Positions 51,258-60,228 are shown, numbered from the stretch's first letter. The stretch: 64,000 bases of DNA from Nitratireductor pacificus pht-3B (GCF_000300335.1 NZ_AMRM01000006.1:124001-188000), one strand, 5' to 3'. Program-made: numbers and translations. The notes: generated by a model from the letters alone, not told the origin.

Positions 51258-52864
51258 TGAATCAGCACGCCGCCGGCTTCCTCGAGCGCTTCCGGCGTGT
51301 CCACGTCCAGATGCGCCGCGGCGCCCACCTCCACGTCGATGACGGCAAAAAGCCCCTGCTCGACCACATGGCGGGCGCCGGTATCGCCCCGCAAGCGCCC
51401 GATCTCGGCAAACAGGGCGCGCGGCAGGAGCACCGGATTGCCGCGCTTGCCATTGTGCGAGGCGCGCACCACGCTGTTGCCGCCCGCCGCGCGGAACGCC
51501 TCGATCAGGAGGTCCAGGTCGCCGGCCGTGATGCCGGGCATGTCCGCAAGCACGATCAGGGCCCCGGCCGCATCATCCGGCAGCGCGGCGATGCCCGCGC
51601 GCAGCGAACCCGACAGGCCCTCCGCATAGGCGGGATTGACCGCCTCGGCCAATCCAAGCCCGTCGAGCGCCATGCGCACGCGGTCGGCCTGATGGCCGAG
51701 CACCGCGACGGCGCCATCGGCCTCGCTGCGCGCAAGCGCCGAGGCCGTGCGGCGCACGAGCGGCGTGCCGTCGAAATCGGCCAGAAGCTTGTTCCCGGCA
51801 CCCATGCGGCGCGACTGCCCGGCGGCAAGAAGCACGCCCCATACCGGCAGGGCGCGCGCCTGCCGGGCGGGTTCGCGCGGCTGCGGACGGGTCGGGATCT
51901 CGGCCAGCAGGCCGCCGACGCCCATGCCCGCAATGTCGGATCCCGTCACGGACAGTCCCGCCATCAGGCGGTCGAGAACCCAGTCGAAGCCGTTGGTCTT
52001 CGGACTGCGGGCGCAGCCCGGCGCGCCGAGGACCGGCTTGCCGCCGATCTCGCCGATGACCAGAAGATTGCCCGGATCGACCGGCATGCCGACGCGTTCG
52101 ACGCGCCCGCCGGCCCGCCGGATCGCCGCGGGAATGACATCGTCCGCGTCGCAGACCGCCGACGCGCCGAAGACCAGAAGAAGATCGCTTTCCTCGACCA
52201 GCGCGCCGATGGCCGCCGCGACGGCCTTTTCATCGTGTTCGGGGCGCAGTTCGCGGCCGGGCGCGCTTCCCGAGCGCGCCAGGCGCTCGGCGGTGATGCG
52301 CGCCGTCTTGTCGAGCACGCTCGGCTTCAGGCTCGGCAGCACCGTCTGCACCACGCCGACGCGCCGGGCGGCGAAGGGGCGGACGGAGAAGGCGTCCCGC
52401 CCCGCCACCGTCTCCGCGGCTTCCGCGATACGCGTCTCCGCGACGGCGAAGGGAATGATCTTGACCGTCGCCACCATCTGCCCGGCACTGACGGCGGTAA
52501 AGGGCGGCAGGGTGGCGATGGTGATCGCGGGATCGACGCCGTTGAAGGCGTCGATCATCGCCCTGTCGACGGTGAACAGGCCGGCATTGGCCGCATAGAG
52601 ATTGACCCGGCCGGTGGACGGTGCGCGCGCCTCGATGCCTGGGGTCACGAAGCTGGCCGCGAGGCGCGCCGCCGCCTCGTCCTCGCCGAGGTCGCCGGGA
52701 TCCAGGCGCGCGGCGGTCACCGTCTCGACACCGGCAGCCTTCAGCAGCGCGATGTCGCCGGCGGTCAGCCGATGCGCCTTGCGCAGCCGGGTGTCGCCGG
52801 CGAGCGTCGCGTGTGCAAGAACCGCGCCCTCGGCGTGGTCTATGGAAACCGGTCCGAACTTCAC
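51254..52864 (-). CDS. MoeA-like / MocA-like molybdenum cofactor fusion protein
   Basis: A 536-residue two-part protein. The N-terminal 330 residues resemble a molybdopterin-binding (MoeA/MoaB-like) domain: RLTAGDIALLKAAGVETV, LLLVFGASAVCDADDVIPAA and GKPVLGAPGCARSPKTNGF. The C-terminal 190 residues are a MobA/MocA nucleotidyltransferase: WGVLLAAGQSRRMGAGNKLL, AVLGHQADRVRMAL, LIVLADMPGITAGDL and GKRGNPVLLPRALF. This layout is typical of cytidylyltransferases that make molybdopterin cytosine dinucleotide for xanthine/CO dehydrogenase-family enzymes. It overlaps the preceding XdhC-like gene by 4 bp. Confidence 0.88.
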   Translation of the reverse strand: MKFGPVSIDHAEGAVLAHATLAGDTRLRKAHRLTAGDIALLKAAGVETVTAARLDPGDLGEDEAAARLAASFVTPGIEARAPSTGRVNLYAANAGLFTVDRAMIDAFNGVDPAITIATLPPFTAVSAGQMVATVKIIPFAVAETRIAEAAETVAGRDAFSVRPFAARRVGVVQTVLPSLKPSVLDKTARITAERLARSGSAPGRELRPEHDEKAVAAAIGALVEESDLLLVFGASAVCDADDVIPAAIRRAGGRVERVGMPVDPGNLLVIGEIGGKPVLGAPGCARSPKTNGFDWVLDRLMAGLSVTGSDIAGMGVGGLLAEIPTRPQPREPARQARALPVWGVLLAAGQSRRMGAGNKLLADFDGTPLVRRTASALARSEADGAVAVLGHQADRVRMALDGLGLAEAVNPAYAEGLSGSLRAGIAALPDDAAGALIVLADMPGITAGDLDLLIEAFRAAGGNSVVRASHNGKRGNPVLLPRALFAEIGRLRGDTGARHVVEQGLFAVIDVEVGAAAHLDVDTPEALEEAGGVLIQ

Positions 52865-53580
52865 GCCGCCTGTTCCTTCCCGGCGCCCGTGCGGACCGCC
52901 AGACCGCGCGAGCGCAAGGCGGCAATGACCGATCCGAGAACGGCCACCGCGATCTCGGCGGGCGTGGAGGCCCCGATGTTGAGGCCGATGGGCGCCTCGA
53001 TGCGCGCGAGCGCCTCAGGCGACGCGCCGGCCGCCATCAGCCGCTCGACGCGCTTGGCGTGGGTTTTGCGGCTGCCGAGCGCGCCGATGTAGAAGCATTC
53101 CGCATCCAGTCCCGCCAGGATCGCCGGGTCGTCGATCTTCGGGTCGTGGGTGAGCGCGGCCAGCGCCGTATAGGCGTCCAGCGGCGTCCGCTGCAGCACC
53201 GCGTCCGGCCATTCGGCATGGAGCGCGACGCCGGGGAAGCGTTCCGGCGAGGCAAAGGCGGTGCGCGGGTCGATGATCGTCAGGTCGAAGCCGGCGAGGC
53301 GCGCCATCGGCGCAAGCGCCTGGCTGATGTGGACGGCGCCGATCACCACAAGGCGCGGCGGCGGCAGATGCACGTTGAGGAAAAAGTTCCCGCCGTCGAT
53401 CTCGACGGCGCCGGAACGGCCCGAGCGGAAGGCGCGGTCAACCGCCTCGCCAAGCGCGCCCGCCACCGTGTCGCCCTCGCGGATCACCCGGTCGCGGCCG
53501 CCCGCAAGCTCGGTCAGCAGGATCGCGGCGCGGCGTTCGCGGCGCAGGGCGTTGAGTTTCTTGAGCGACAGCGGATCCAT
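52861..53580 (-). CDS. XdhC/CoxF-type Mo-hydroxylase maturation protein
   Basis: A 239-residue protein of the XdhC family, which binds and sulfurates the Mo cofactor before insertion into Mo-hydroxylases. After an N-terminal region (RAAILLTELAGGRDRVIREG) comes the XdhC C-terminal Rossmann domain: PPRLVVIGAVHISQALAPMA, LTIIDPRTAFASPERFPGV, LTHDPKIDDPAILAGL and GALGSRKTHAKRVERL. Start and the preceding gene's stop overlap as ATGA, so it is coupled to the small XdhC-N protein. The two together cover what single-chain XdhC proteins contain. Confidence 0.88.
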   Translation of the reverse strand: MDPLSLKKLNALRRERRAAILLTELAGGRDRVIREGDTVAGALGEAVDRAFRSGRSGAVEIDGGNFFLNVHLPPPRLVVIGAVHISQALAPMARLAGFDLTIIDPRTAFASPERFPGVALHAEWPDAVLQRTPLDAYTALAALTHDPKIDDPAILAGLDAECFYIGALGSRKTHAKRVERLMAAGASPEALARIEAPIGLNIGASTPAEIAVAVLGSVIAALRSRGLAVRTGAGKEQAA

Positions 53581-53930
53581 CAGCCCAGCCTCTCGACATA
53601 GACCCTGATGCGCCCGCCGCAGGAGAGACCCACTTCCCATGCGGTCTCGTCGGCGACGCCGAATTCCAGCATCCGAGGCGTGCCCTGCGCCAGGACGTCG
53701 GCCGCCTCGGCCACCACCGCCCCCTCCACGCAGCCGCCGGAAACCGAGCCCTCGAAATTGCCTTCGGCGTCGATCACCAGATGGCTGCCGACCGGGCGCG
53801 GCGCCGATCCCCAGGTCTCGACCACGGTGGCGATCGCCACGTCCCTGCCGGCCTTCATCCAGTCCTCGGCGATCATCAGGGGATCGCCCCGGGCGGTGGA
53901 CGGGCTGAGCGGTTCGGTGATGTCAGGCAT
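53580..53930 (-). CDS. Small XdhC/CoxI N-domain protein
   Basis: A 116-residue stand-alone XdhC N-terminal domain: DVAIATVVETWGSAPRPVGS, then SVSGGCVEGAVVAEAADVL (cysteine about residue 69) and GLSCGGRIRVYVE. In CO- and xanthine-dehydrogenase systems such proteins help load sulfurated Mo cofactor. I choose the ATG at 53930 because GGGAG lies 8 bases upstream; ATGs at 53936 and further up lack this spacing. It overlaps the end of the coxE-like gene by 8 bp. Confidence 0.85.
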   Translation of the reverse strand: MPDITEPLSPSTARGDPLMIAEDWMKAGRDVAIATVVETWGSAPRPVGSHLVIDAEGNFEGSVSGGCVEGAVVAEAADVLAQGTPRMLEFGVADETAWEVGLSCGGRIRVYVERLG

Positions 53931-55179
53931 TGGCATTTCTCCCATCTCCCATATGGGCATGACGATGCCCCGGTGCCAAGTCCCCGAAACGCCTTCCTGG
54001 AGCCTGCAGGGCGGCGCAAAGGTCGGACAGCGCATCGAGGGAATGAACGGGGCGCAGTTCGTCCACATGAGGCAGCATGGCGCGCATGCCGCGCGCACGC
54101 GGCTCGAACCCGTCGAAGCCGAGCAGCGGGTTGAGCCAGATCAGCCGGCGGCACGATTTGTGAAGCCGCTCCATCTCGCGCGACAGGACCTCGATGTGGT
54201 CGCGCTCCAGCCCGTCGGTGATCAGAAGGACGATGGCGCCCTGTCCCAGGACGCGCCGCGACCAGAGACGGTTGAACGCCTCCAGCGCCGTGCCGATGCG
54301 CGTGCCGCCCGACCAGTCCCGGACGGCTTTCGACGCCTCGGCGAGCGCCTCGTCGGGATCGCGGCGGGTCAGCGGACGGGTGATGTTGGTGAGCCGCGTG
54401 CCGAAGGTGAAGCTCGCGACGCGGCGGCGCTTCTCGGTCAGCGCATGAAGGAAATGCAGGAAGATGCGCGAATACTGGCTCATCGAGCCGGAGATGTCGA
54501 CCAGCGCCACCAGCGGCGGGGCGGTGCGCCGGGGCGAGCGGAATTTCGGCAGGATCAGGTCGCCGCCGGTCCGGAGGCTGAGGCGCAGCATGGCGCGCGG
54601 ATCGACCCGGACGCCGCGCGGATCGGGCCGGAAACGGCGGGTCGCCACCCGGTCGAAGGGCAGGACGAGATCGCGCAGGGCAAGCCGCGCCTCGGCCAGT
54701 TCCGCCGCCGACATCTGGGCGAAATCCCGGCGGCGCAGAACCTCCATCGCGGTAAAGGAAAGCCGCGCGTCCAGCTCGAATTCGGGTTTCCTGCGCAGGA
54801 TGCCCCGCCGCTCCTCGTCTAGCGCATCCTCGGCCCGGCGCGCGGCGGTGCGCGGCTTCTCGCGCAGCACCTCGGCCTCCTCGCCGCCATCGTCGGAGAT
54901 GTCGCGCTCCTCGCGGCGCGCCCAGTAGAGGCGGAACGCCTCCTCGAACAGCGCATGATCCTCGCGGCGCGAGACCAGCGTCGCATGCAGCGTCCAGTAA
55001 AAATCCTCGCGCCGCTCGATGCCGACCGCCAGAACGGCCTGGATCGCGTCCATCACGGCGGCCGGGCCGACCCGCATACCGGCGCGGCGCAGCACGCGCG
55101 CGAAACCGACGATCCGGTCGGCGAGGCGCGCCGATGGCGGCTGGCTGCGGGATCGCGCGCTGTCGTTTCGGGCCGTCAC
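53923..55179 (-). CDS. coxE: CoxE-type von Willebrand A domain protein
   Basis: Metal-binding VWA protein of 418 residues. In CO dehydrogenase systems it works with the AAA+ protein CoxD to assemble the Mo-Cu active site. The N-terminal helical region includes RVGPAAVMDAIQAVLAVGIE. The VWA domain carries the MIDAS motif ALVDISGSMSQYSR (about residue 227), with GGTRIGTALEAFNR and LLITDGLERDH completing the metal site. The start is GTG. It lies one base after the coxD-like stop, so the pair is coupled. Confidence 0.88.
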   Translation of the reverse strand: MTARNDSARSRSQPPSARLADRIVGFARVLRRAGMRVGPAAVMDAIQAVLAVGIERREDFYWTLHATLVSRREDHALFEEAFRLYWARREERDISDDGGEEAEVLREKPRTAARRAEDALDEERRGILRRKPEFELDARLSFTAMEVLRRRDFAQMSAAELAEARLALRDLVLPFDRVATRRFRPDPRGVRVDPRAMLRLSLRTGGDLILPKFRSPRRTAPPLVALVDISGSMSQYSRIFLHFLHALTEKRRRVASFTFGTRLTNITRPLTRRDPDEALAEASKAVRDWSGGTRIGTALEAFNRLWSRRVLGQGAIVLLITDGLERDHIEVLSREMERLHKSCRRLIWLNPLLGFDGFEPRARGMRAMLPHVDELRPVHSLDALSDLCAALQAPGRRFGDLAPGHRHAHMGDGRNANA

Positions 55180-55180
55180 G

Positions 55181-56095
55181 CTATCCGGCCTTCACCGCGT
55201 CCAGAACGTTCTGTCCCTCGCCCTCCTCCAGGCGGGCGATGTCGTCCTGGTATTTCAGGAGAACGCCCATCGTGTCCGAAACGGTGTCCGCGTCGAGCCG
55301 GTCCCTTCCGAGCGCCGTCAGCGCGGTCGCCCAGTCGATCGTCTCGGCGACGCCGGGAGCCTTGAACAGGTCGAGCTCGCGCAGCTTCTGGGCGAAAGCC
55401 ACCACCTCTCCGGCGAGCTGCCGGTTGGCATGCGGCACCTTGCGGGCAAGGATCTCCAGCTCCCGCGCCGCATCGGGGTAATCGACCCAGTGATAGAGGC
55501 AACGCCGCTTCAGGGCGTCGTGGATCTCGCGCGTGCGGTTGGTGGTGATGACGACGATCGGCGGTTCCTCGGCGCGGATCGTGCCCAGTTCGGGGACGCT
55601 CACCTGATAATCGGAAAGGACCTCGAGCAGATAGGCCTCGAACGCCTCGTCGGCACGGTCGAGCTCGTCGATCAGGAAGACCGGCGCGCCGCCAGGCCCG
55701 CCTTGCAGGGCTTCCAGAACCGGACGGCGGATCAGGTATTTTTCCGAGAACACACCGCTCTCCATCTCCGAGCGGTCCCGAATGCCGGCGGCCTCGGCAA
55801 TCCGGATCTCGATCATCTGCGCAGCGTAATTCCACTCGTAGACAGCCGACGAGACGTCGAGGCCCTCATAGCATTGCAGGCGGATCAGGCGCCGCCCGAG
55901 GCCCGCGGCCAGCACCTTGGCGATCTCGGTCTTGCCGACCCCCGCCTCGCCTTCGAGAAACAGCGGACGCTGCATGGTCAGGCCGAGGAAAAGCACGGTC
56001 GCCAGCGCGCGGTCGGCCACGTAGCCGCCGGCGGTCAGGAGGTCCAGCGTCTGGTCGATGGAGTGCGGGAGTGGCTGGGGTTTTGCGTCGGACAT
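55181..56095 (-). CDS. coxD: CoxD-type MoxR-family AAA+ ATPase
   Basis: ATPase of 304 residues that, in the carboxydotroph system, drives maturation of the Mo active site with CoxE. Walker A is LEGEAGVGKTEIAKVLA (about 48-64), Walker B PVFLIDELDRADEAFEAYLL (about 138) and sensor 1 IVVITTNRTREIHDAL (about 181). The ATG at 56095 follows GGGGGCAGG. Directly upstream, 29 bp away on the same strand, is a flavin reductase gene. CoxD-like proteins also occur with Mo-hydroxylases other than CO dehydrogenase, so the client enzyme is open. Confidence 0.9.
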   Translation of the reverse strand: MSDAKPQPLPHSIDQTLDLLTAGGYVADRALATVLFLGLTMQRPLFLEGEAGVGKTEIAKVLAAGLGRRLIRLQCYEGLDVSSAVYEWNYAAQMIEIRIAEAAGIRDRSEMESGVFSEKYLIRRPVLEALQGGPGGAPVFLIDELDRADEAFEAYLLEVLSDYQVSVPELGTIRAEEPPIVVITTNRTREIHDALKRRCLYHWVDYPDAARELEILARKVPHANRQLAGEVVAFAQKLRELDLFKAPGVAETIDWATALTALGRDRLDADTVSDTMGVLLKYQDDIARLEEGEGQNVLDAVKAG

Positions 56096-56124
56096 CCTGC
56101 CCCCGGTCTGCATTTCAGGTAGCC

Positions 56125-56619
56125 CTACAATACCCGGTAACCGCGATCATGATAGAGGAGTGGACGCAGATTTGCGCCGATGCTGAGACCCGCGACCCGG
56201 CCGAAATGGACGCGATGCGTCGCCAGATCGACCGTCTGGACGATGTGGCAGTCGAAGACGGCGACGGCCCCCGGCAGCGTCGGTGCGCCGGTCGCAATGG
56301 TTTCCCATTCGGCGAGGCCGAAGCGCTCTTCCGGCGGCAGGCCGGTCAGGCCGGAGAAGGCATTGGATAATTCCTCATGCTCCGCCGCCAGCGTGTTCAG
56401 CGCGAAGACGCCATTTTCGGCGAAACATGCGTTGCTGGGGTTTTCGCGGTTGAGGCAGACGAGAACGGTCGGCGGGTTGTCGGATACCGAACAGGCGGCG
56501 ATCGCCGTCACGCCCCGGCGGCCGGCCGGGCCGTCGGTGGTGACGACATGCACCGCACCGGCAAATCGGGCCATGGCATCGCGATAGTGGCGCGGTTCGA
56601 TCTCGTTTGTCTTCAACAC
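56125..56619 (-). CDS. Flavin reductase-family protein (RutF/HpaC type)
   Basis: A protein of about 164 residues of the flavin reductase domain family: MARFAGAVHVVTTDGPAGRR, GVTAIAACSVSDNPPTVLVC, NAFSGLTGLPPEERFG and a C-terminal LATHRVHFGRVAG. These enzymes reduce FMN or FAD with NAD(P)H for a partner oxygenase. The start is uncertain: I use the GTG at 56619, and longer in-frame options reach 56730 without homology. It appears to lead the coxD-coxE operon. No oxygenase gene is adjacent, so the role here is unknown. Confidence 0.8.
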   Translation of the reverse strand: MLKTNEIEPRHYRDAMARFAGAVHVVTTDGPAGRRGVTAIAACSVSDNPPTVLVCLNRENPSNACFAENGVFALNTLAAEHEELSNAFSGLTGLPPEERFGLAEWETIATGAPTLPGAVAVFDCHIVQTVDLATHRVHFGRVAGLSIGANLRPLLYHDRGYRVL

Positions 56620-56867
56620 AATCAAATCTTTCAACTCTTTGCGTGCGATATAGGTTCGGAGAAGAGCCTTACCAAGGAGCAGCCGGGGCCGACAGGCCAA
56701 ATCGGCGGAAACCGGTACGCCAGGCAACACCGCAGGACGCCGCCGGACTTGCCGCCCCAGGCAGGGCTGTTTACCAGTTTGGCGGCTTTTGGGGTTAAGC
56801 TGCCTGTGCGGGCGGCGTGATTCTCGTGCTACTGCGTGACCATCAACCGGGTGATCGACTTTCGGAC

Positions 56868-57941
56868 ATGCGCTGCCTCGCCTTCATCATGCTGCTGCCC
56901 ATCGCGCTTTCCTGGTCGCCGCACGCCATGGCGCAGGACATTTCCCTCGGCGTGGCGGCGCCGCTCAGCGGCGGCTTCGCGACGCTGGGCAGGCAGATGC
57001 TGAATGGCGCGCGAACCGCGGCGGCCAGCCAGGACATGCCCGGAGCGATCGTCGAGGCGGACACCGCCTGCAGCGCCGAAGGCGGCGCCCAGGCGGCACG
57101 GATGCTGATCGAGCGCGAGGTGGATGTCGTCGTCGGGTTCCTTTGCACCGATGCCGTCGAAAGCGCCCTGCCCCTGTTCAAGGAAGCCGGCATACCGGTC
57201 GTCACGCCCGGTGTCCGTACTGCGACCCTGACCGACCAGCGCGAGCGCACGGGCTGGCCGATCTTCCGCATCGCGCCGCGCGCCGACGCCGAACGCGACG
57301 CCGTCGCCACCCTTCTGGTGGACCATTGGCGCCGGGATTTTTTCGCAATCGTCGACGACGGCACGATCTATGGCCGGGAACTGGCGGAAACGTTGCGCGC
57401 GGCAGCCGAACTGAACGAATTGAAGCCGGTCTATGTCGATACGTTCCGGCCGCAGCTCGACAACCAGATCGGCTTGGCGGGTCGGCTGCGCCGCGCCGGC
57501 GCGACGCACGCCTTCGTCGGCGGAGACCGCAGCGACATCGCCATCCTGTCGCGCGACGCGAGGGGGATGGACTACGCGCTCGTGCTCGCCGGCGGCGAAG
57601 CGCTCAGGGCGGAAGACAGCGCCGTGCCGCTGGCGACCGGTACGTTGATGGTCGGCCTGCCGCGCTGGGCCGACATCGCGTCAGACAATGCCCTCAAAGC
57701 GCTTGCCGACGCCGAGATCGAGCCGAATGGCTATGTGCTGCCGGGCCTTGCGGCGGCGCAGATCGCCATCGCGGCAGCGCGTGCCGCGGCGAGCGCCGGA
57801 AGCAGCATCGGCGAAACCCTTTCGTCCGGCTCCTTCGCGACGGCCATCGGCGACATCTCCTTCGACGCCAAGGGCGACGCGACCGTCGAATTCTACCGCC
57901 TGTTCCGCTTCGACGGCGAGACCTTCGTGGAGGTCGAGTGA
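56868..57941 (+). CDS. Periplasmic Leu/Ile/Val-type binding protein
   Basis: Binding protein of 357 residues with a signal peptide (AFIMLLPIALSWSPHAMAQD) and the type-1 periplasmic-binding fold: ISLGVAAPLSGGFATLGRQM, DVVVGFLCTDAVESALPLF, GIPVVTPGVRTATLTDQ and FFAIVDDGTIYGRELAETL. It resembles amino-acid ABC binding proteins, but no permease or ATPase gene is nearby. Its stop overlaps the ATG of a P1-family peptidase gene, so the two are translated together. This points to a shared peptide or amino-amide substrate (inference). Confidence 0.85.
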   Translation: MRCLAFIMLLPIALSWSPHAMAQDISLGVAAPLSGGFATLGRQMLNGARTAAASQDMPGAIVEADTACSAEGGAQAARMLIEREVDVVVGFLCTDAVESALPLFKEAGIPVVTPGVRTATLTDQRERTGWPIFRIAPRADAERDAVATLLVDHWRRDFFAIVDDGTIYGRELAETLRAAAELNELKPVYVDTFRPQLDNQIGLAGRLRRAGATHAFVGGDRSDIAILSRDARGMDYALVLAGGEALRAEDSAVPLATGTLMVGLPRWADIASDNALKALADAEIEPNGYVLPGLAAAQIAIAAARAAASAGSSIGETLSSGSFATAIGDISFDAKGDATVEFYRLFRFDGETFVEVE

Positions 57942-58981
57942 TGTGGCGCCCGGGGCCGCGCAATCTGATCACCGATGTGGCGGGGCTGACCGTCGGCAAC
58001 CATTCCGACGCCACCGTCAAGTCCGGGGTCACTGCGGTCCTCTGCGACCGGCCGGCCGTTGCCGGGGTCCAGGTTCTGGGCGGTGCACCGGGAACGCGCG
58101 AAACGGACCTGCTCGAACCGCACAATCTGGTCGAAGCCGTCGATGCGATCACGCTGTCGGGCGGCTCGGCCTTCGGCCTCGACGCAGCGGCGGGCGTGCA
58201 GGCGGCGTTGCGCGAAATGGGACGGGGCTTCGAGATCCTGGGCTTCCGCGTGCCGATCGTGCCGGCGGCGATCCTGTTCGACCTGCCGAATGGCGGCGAC
58301 AAGGACTGGGGCCGCTTTCCACCCTATCGCGATTACGGCTTCGCGGCCGCGATGGCGGCGGACGAGGACTTCGCGCTGGGCAGCACCGGCGCCGGCACCG
58401 GCGCCAGCACGGTCGGCCTGAAGGGCGGACTGGGCTCCGCCTCCACCCTGCTCGACAACGGCGTCACCGTCGGCGCGCTCGTCGCCGTCAACGCGGTCGG
58501 ATCGACCACCATCGGCGGCACGCCGCATTTCTGGGCGGCGCCCTACGAGATCGGCGACGAGTTCGGGGGCCTCGGCCTGCCGCACCCCATGCCCGACGAT
58601 GCGCGGGCGGTGACGACCAAGATGCGCGCGGCCGCCGGGTCGAACACCACGATTGGCGTCATCGCCACCGACGCCAGGCTGGACAAGGCGGCGGCGAAGC
58701 GGCTGGCGATCGCCGCCCATGACGGGTTCGCCCGCGCGATCTGGCCGGCACACACGCCGGTAGACGGCGATCTGGTCTTCGCGCTGGCGACGGGCCGGAA
58801 CGAGACCCCGCTCGACCTTGCCGACACGATCGACCTCGGCGCGGCGGCAGCCAGCACGATGGCGCGCGCCATCGCGCGCGGCGTTCACGCGGCAACGAGC
58901 GCCAAAGGTGATATAAGTCCGGCTTGGGATGCGCGTGCCCGCCAGTGGATGGCGGCGCACGGTGCCACGAAAGGACGATGA
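57941..58981 (+). CDS. P1-family peptidase (DmpA/L-aminopeptidase D-esterase type)
   Basis: An N-terminal nucleophile-type self-processing peptidase of 346 residues (family S58). Characteristic stretches are ITDVAGLTVGNHSDATVKSG, AITLSGGSAFGLDAAAGVQ, AGTGASTVGLKGGLGSAS and the cleavage/nucleophile region AAGSNTTIGVIATDARLDK (about residue 228). Activated members release N-terminal amino acids from amides, beta-peptides or D-amino acid derivatives. It overlaps the binding-protein gene upstream by one base and ends just before the DUF2259 start. No signal peptide is visible. Confidence 0.88.
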   Translation: MWRPGPRNLITDVAGLTVGNHSDATVKSGVTAVLCDRPAVAGVQVLGGAPGTRETDLLEPHNLVEAVDAITLSGGSAFGLDAAAGVQAALREMGRGFEILGFRVPIVPAAILFDLPNGGDKDWGRFPPYRDYGFAAAMAADEDFALGSTGAGTGASTVGLKGGLGSASTLLDNGVTVGALVAVNAVGSTTIGGTPHFWAAPYEIGDEFGGLGLPHPMPDDARAVTTKMRAAAGSNTTIGVIATDARLDKAAAKRLAIAAHDGFARAIWPAHTPVDGDLVFALATGRNETPLDLADTIDLGAAAASTMARAIARGVHAATSAKGDISPAWDARARQWMAAHGATKGR

Positions 58982-58983
58982 TC

Positions 58984-59709
58984 ATGACCCTTCTTCGCCT
59001 GATCGCCGGTGCAGCGCTGTTCGCGATTGCCTGCGGCACAGCGCGGGCCGGCGACACCGCAACGGTCGAGATTCTCGGCTTCAGCGCCGATGGGGGCATC
59101 TTCGCCTTCGAGGAATACGGCATGCAGGACGGTTCGGGCTTTCCCTATGCCAACCGCTACTACATCAACACCGCCAGCGACAGTTTCCTGCCGGGCACGC
59201 CGGTGCGGGTGCGCATTGACCAGGACGGCGCGGCGATTGTCGATGCGCGGTCGCAGGCACGCGCGCAGGCCCAGTCGGTGATCGGCGACGCCGTTCTCGC
59301 CGAGAACCGCGGCTTCACCGCCGGCTGGAACAGTGTCACGGAGCGCTCCTCCGACCCGTTTCGCATCGAGGTCAATCCGCGCCCGGTGTTTCCGCCCATC
59401 GACGAGCCGCTGGAGTTCCGGCTGACCGAACTGCCGATGCCGGACGCCGCGCAGTGCCACGGGCTGGGCGAAGCGGCGGGCTTCCGCCTGATGCGGGTGG
59501 GCACGGCGCCCGGCACGCAGACCGACATCGTGCACGAGGACACCACCATTCCGACCAGCCGGGGATGTCCGCTCGGCTATGGCCTTGCCGGCGTTCAGAC
59601 CTTCCATCCCGCCGGCGGCGCGCCGGTCTTCGCGGTGATCATCGCGATCAGGGCGCTTGGTTTCGAAGGACCCGACCACCGGTTCATCGCCGTGACCGGG
59701 GCGCTTTGA
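58984..59709 (+). CDS. Secreted DUF2259 protein
   Basis: A 241-residue predicted periplasmic protein with a signal peptide (RLIAGAALFAIACGTARAGD). The DUF2259 core starts ATVEILGFSADGGIFAFEEY and includes SGFPYANRYYINTASDSFLP, FTAGWNSVTERS and LGYGLAGVQTFHPAGGAPVF. Function of the family is unknown. The ATG at 58984 has AAGGA 8 bases upstream; ATG 58978 is the alternative. It is downstream of the P1 peptidase gene with essentially no gap, so it belongs to the same operon. Confidence 0.85.
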   Translation: MTLLRLIAGAALFAIACGTARAGDTATVEILGFSADGGIFAFEEYGMQDGSGFPYANRYYINTASDSFLPGTPVRVRIDQDGAAIVDARSQARAQAQSVIGDAVLAENRGFTAGWNSVTERSSDPFRIEVNPRPVFPPIDEPLEFRLTELPMPDAAQCHGLGEAAGFRLMRVGTAPGTQTDIVHEDTTIPTSRGCPLGYGLAGVQTFHPAGGAPVFAVIIAIRALGFEGPDHRFIAVTGAL

Positions 59710-59730
59710 GACGATGCGTTTCCAAAGCCG

Positions 59731-60228
59731 ATGAGCATTGCGTTAGCGACTGTCCGTGACTGGCTTCCACCGCCGCGCGCGGCGCTGCTCGGGGCGCTGG
59801 TCTGGGGCGCGGCCATGGGCGTCAACGCATTCGGTTTCCTGTGGTTTTCGGAGTGGCAGACGCCGCTGCGGATGCTCGCCATCACGTTCATCTTCGCTCT
59901 CGGGGCGGCAATCGCCTTCCCCATCGGCCAGATCATCGATCGCGCACTGAGCAGGAGCGAGCGCCCCGAGAAGCGGTTTGCCGCCGCCTTCCTCGCCTTC
60001 TCCACCGCGACGGTCGGCACGACGGCGCTGGTCTATGCGCTGCAGTACCGGATGTACTACGCGCAATGGCATGGCGAGCTGTTCACGCTGCAATGGGTGC
60101 TGGAGTTCGTCTTCACCACGCTCGGCGCCTTCTACCAGTTCGCGGTGCTCGGGTTGCGCATCTATTTTCCCTGGGGATTTGCGGCACTTTTCCCCCTCTG
60201 CATCTTCTATGCGGCCAAGCCGCGTTGA
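59731..60228 (+). CDS. Four-helix membrane protein of unknown function
   Basis: A 165-residue inner-membrane protein with four predicted helices: AALLGALVWGAAMGVNAFGF, MLAITFIFALGAAIAFPIGQ, AAAFLAFSTATVGTTALVYAL and VLEFVFTTLGAFYQFAVLG. I do not recognise a family. It lies 21 bp after the DUF2259 gene and 60 bp before purB, in the same direction. Its context gives no clear job. Confidence 0.75.
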   Translation: MSIALATVRDWLPPPRAALLGALVWGAAMGVNAFGFLWFSEWQTPLRMLAITFIFALGAAIAFPIGQIIDRALSRSERPEKRFAAAFLAFSTATVGTTALVYALQYRMYYAQWHGELFTLQWVLEFVFTTLGAFYQFAVLGLRIYFPWGFAALFPLCIFYAAKPR

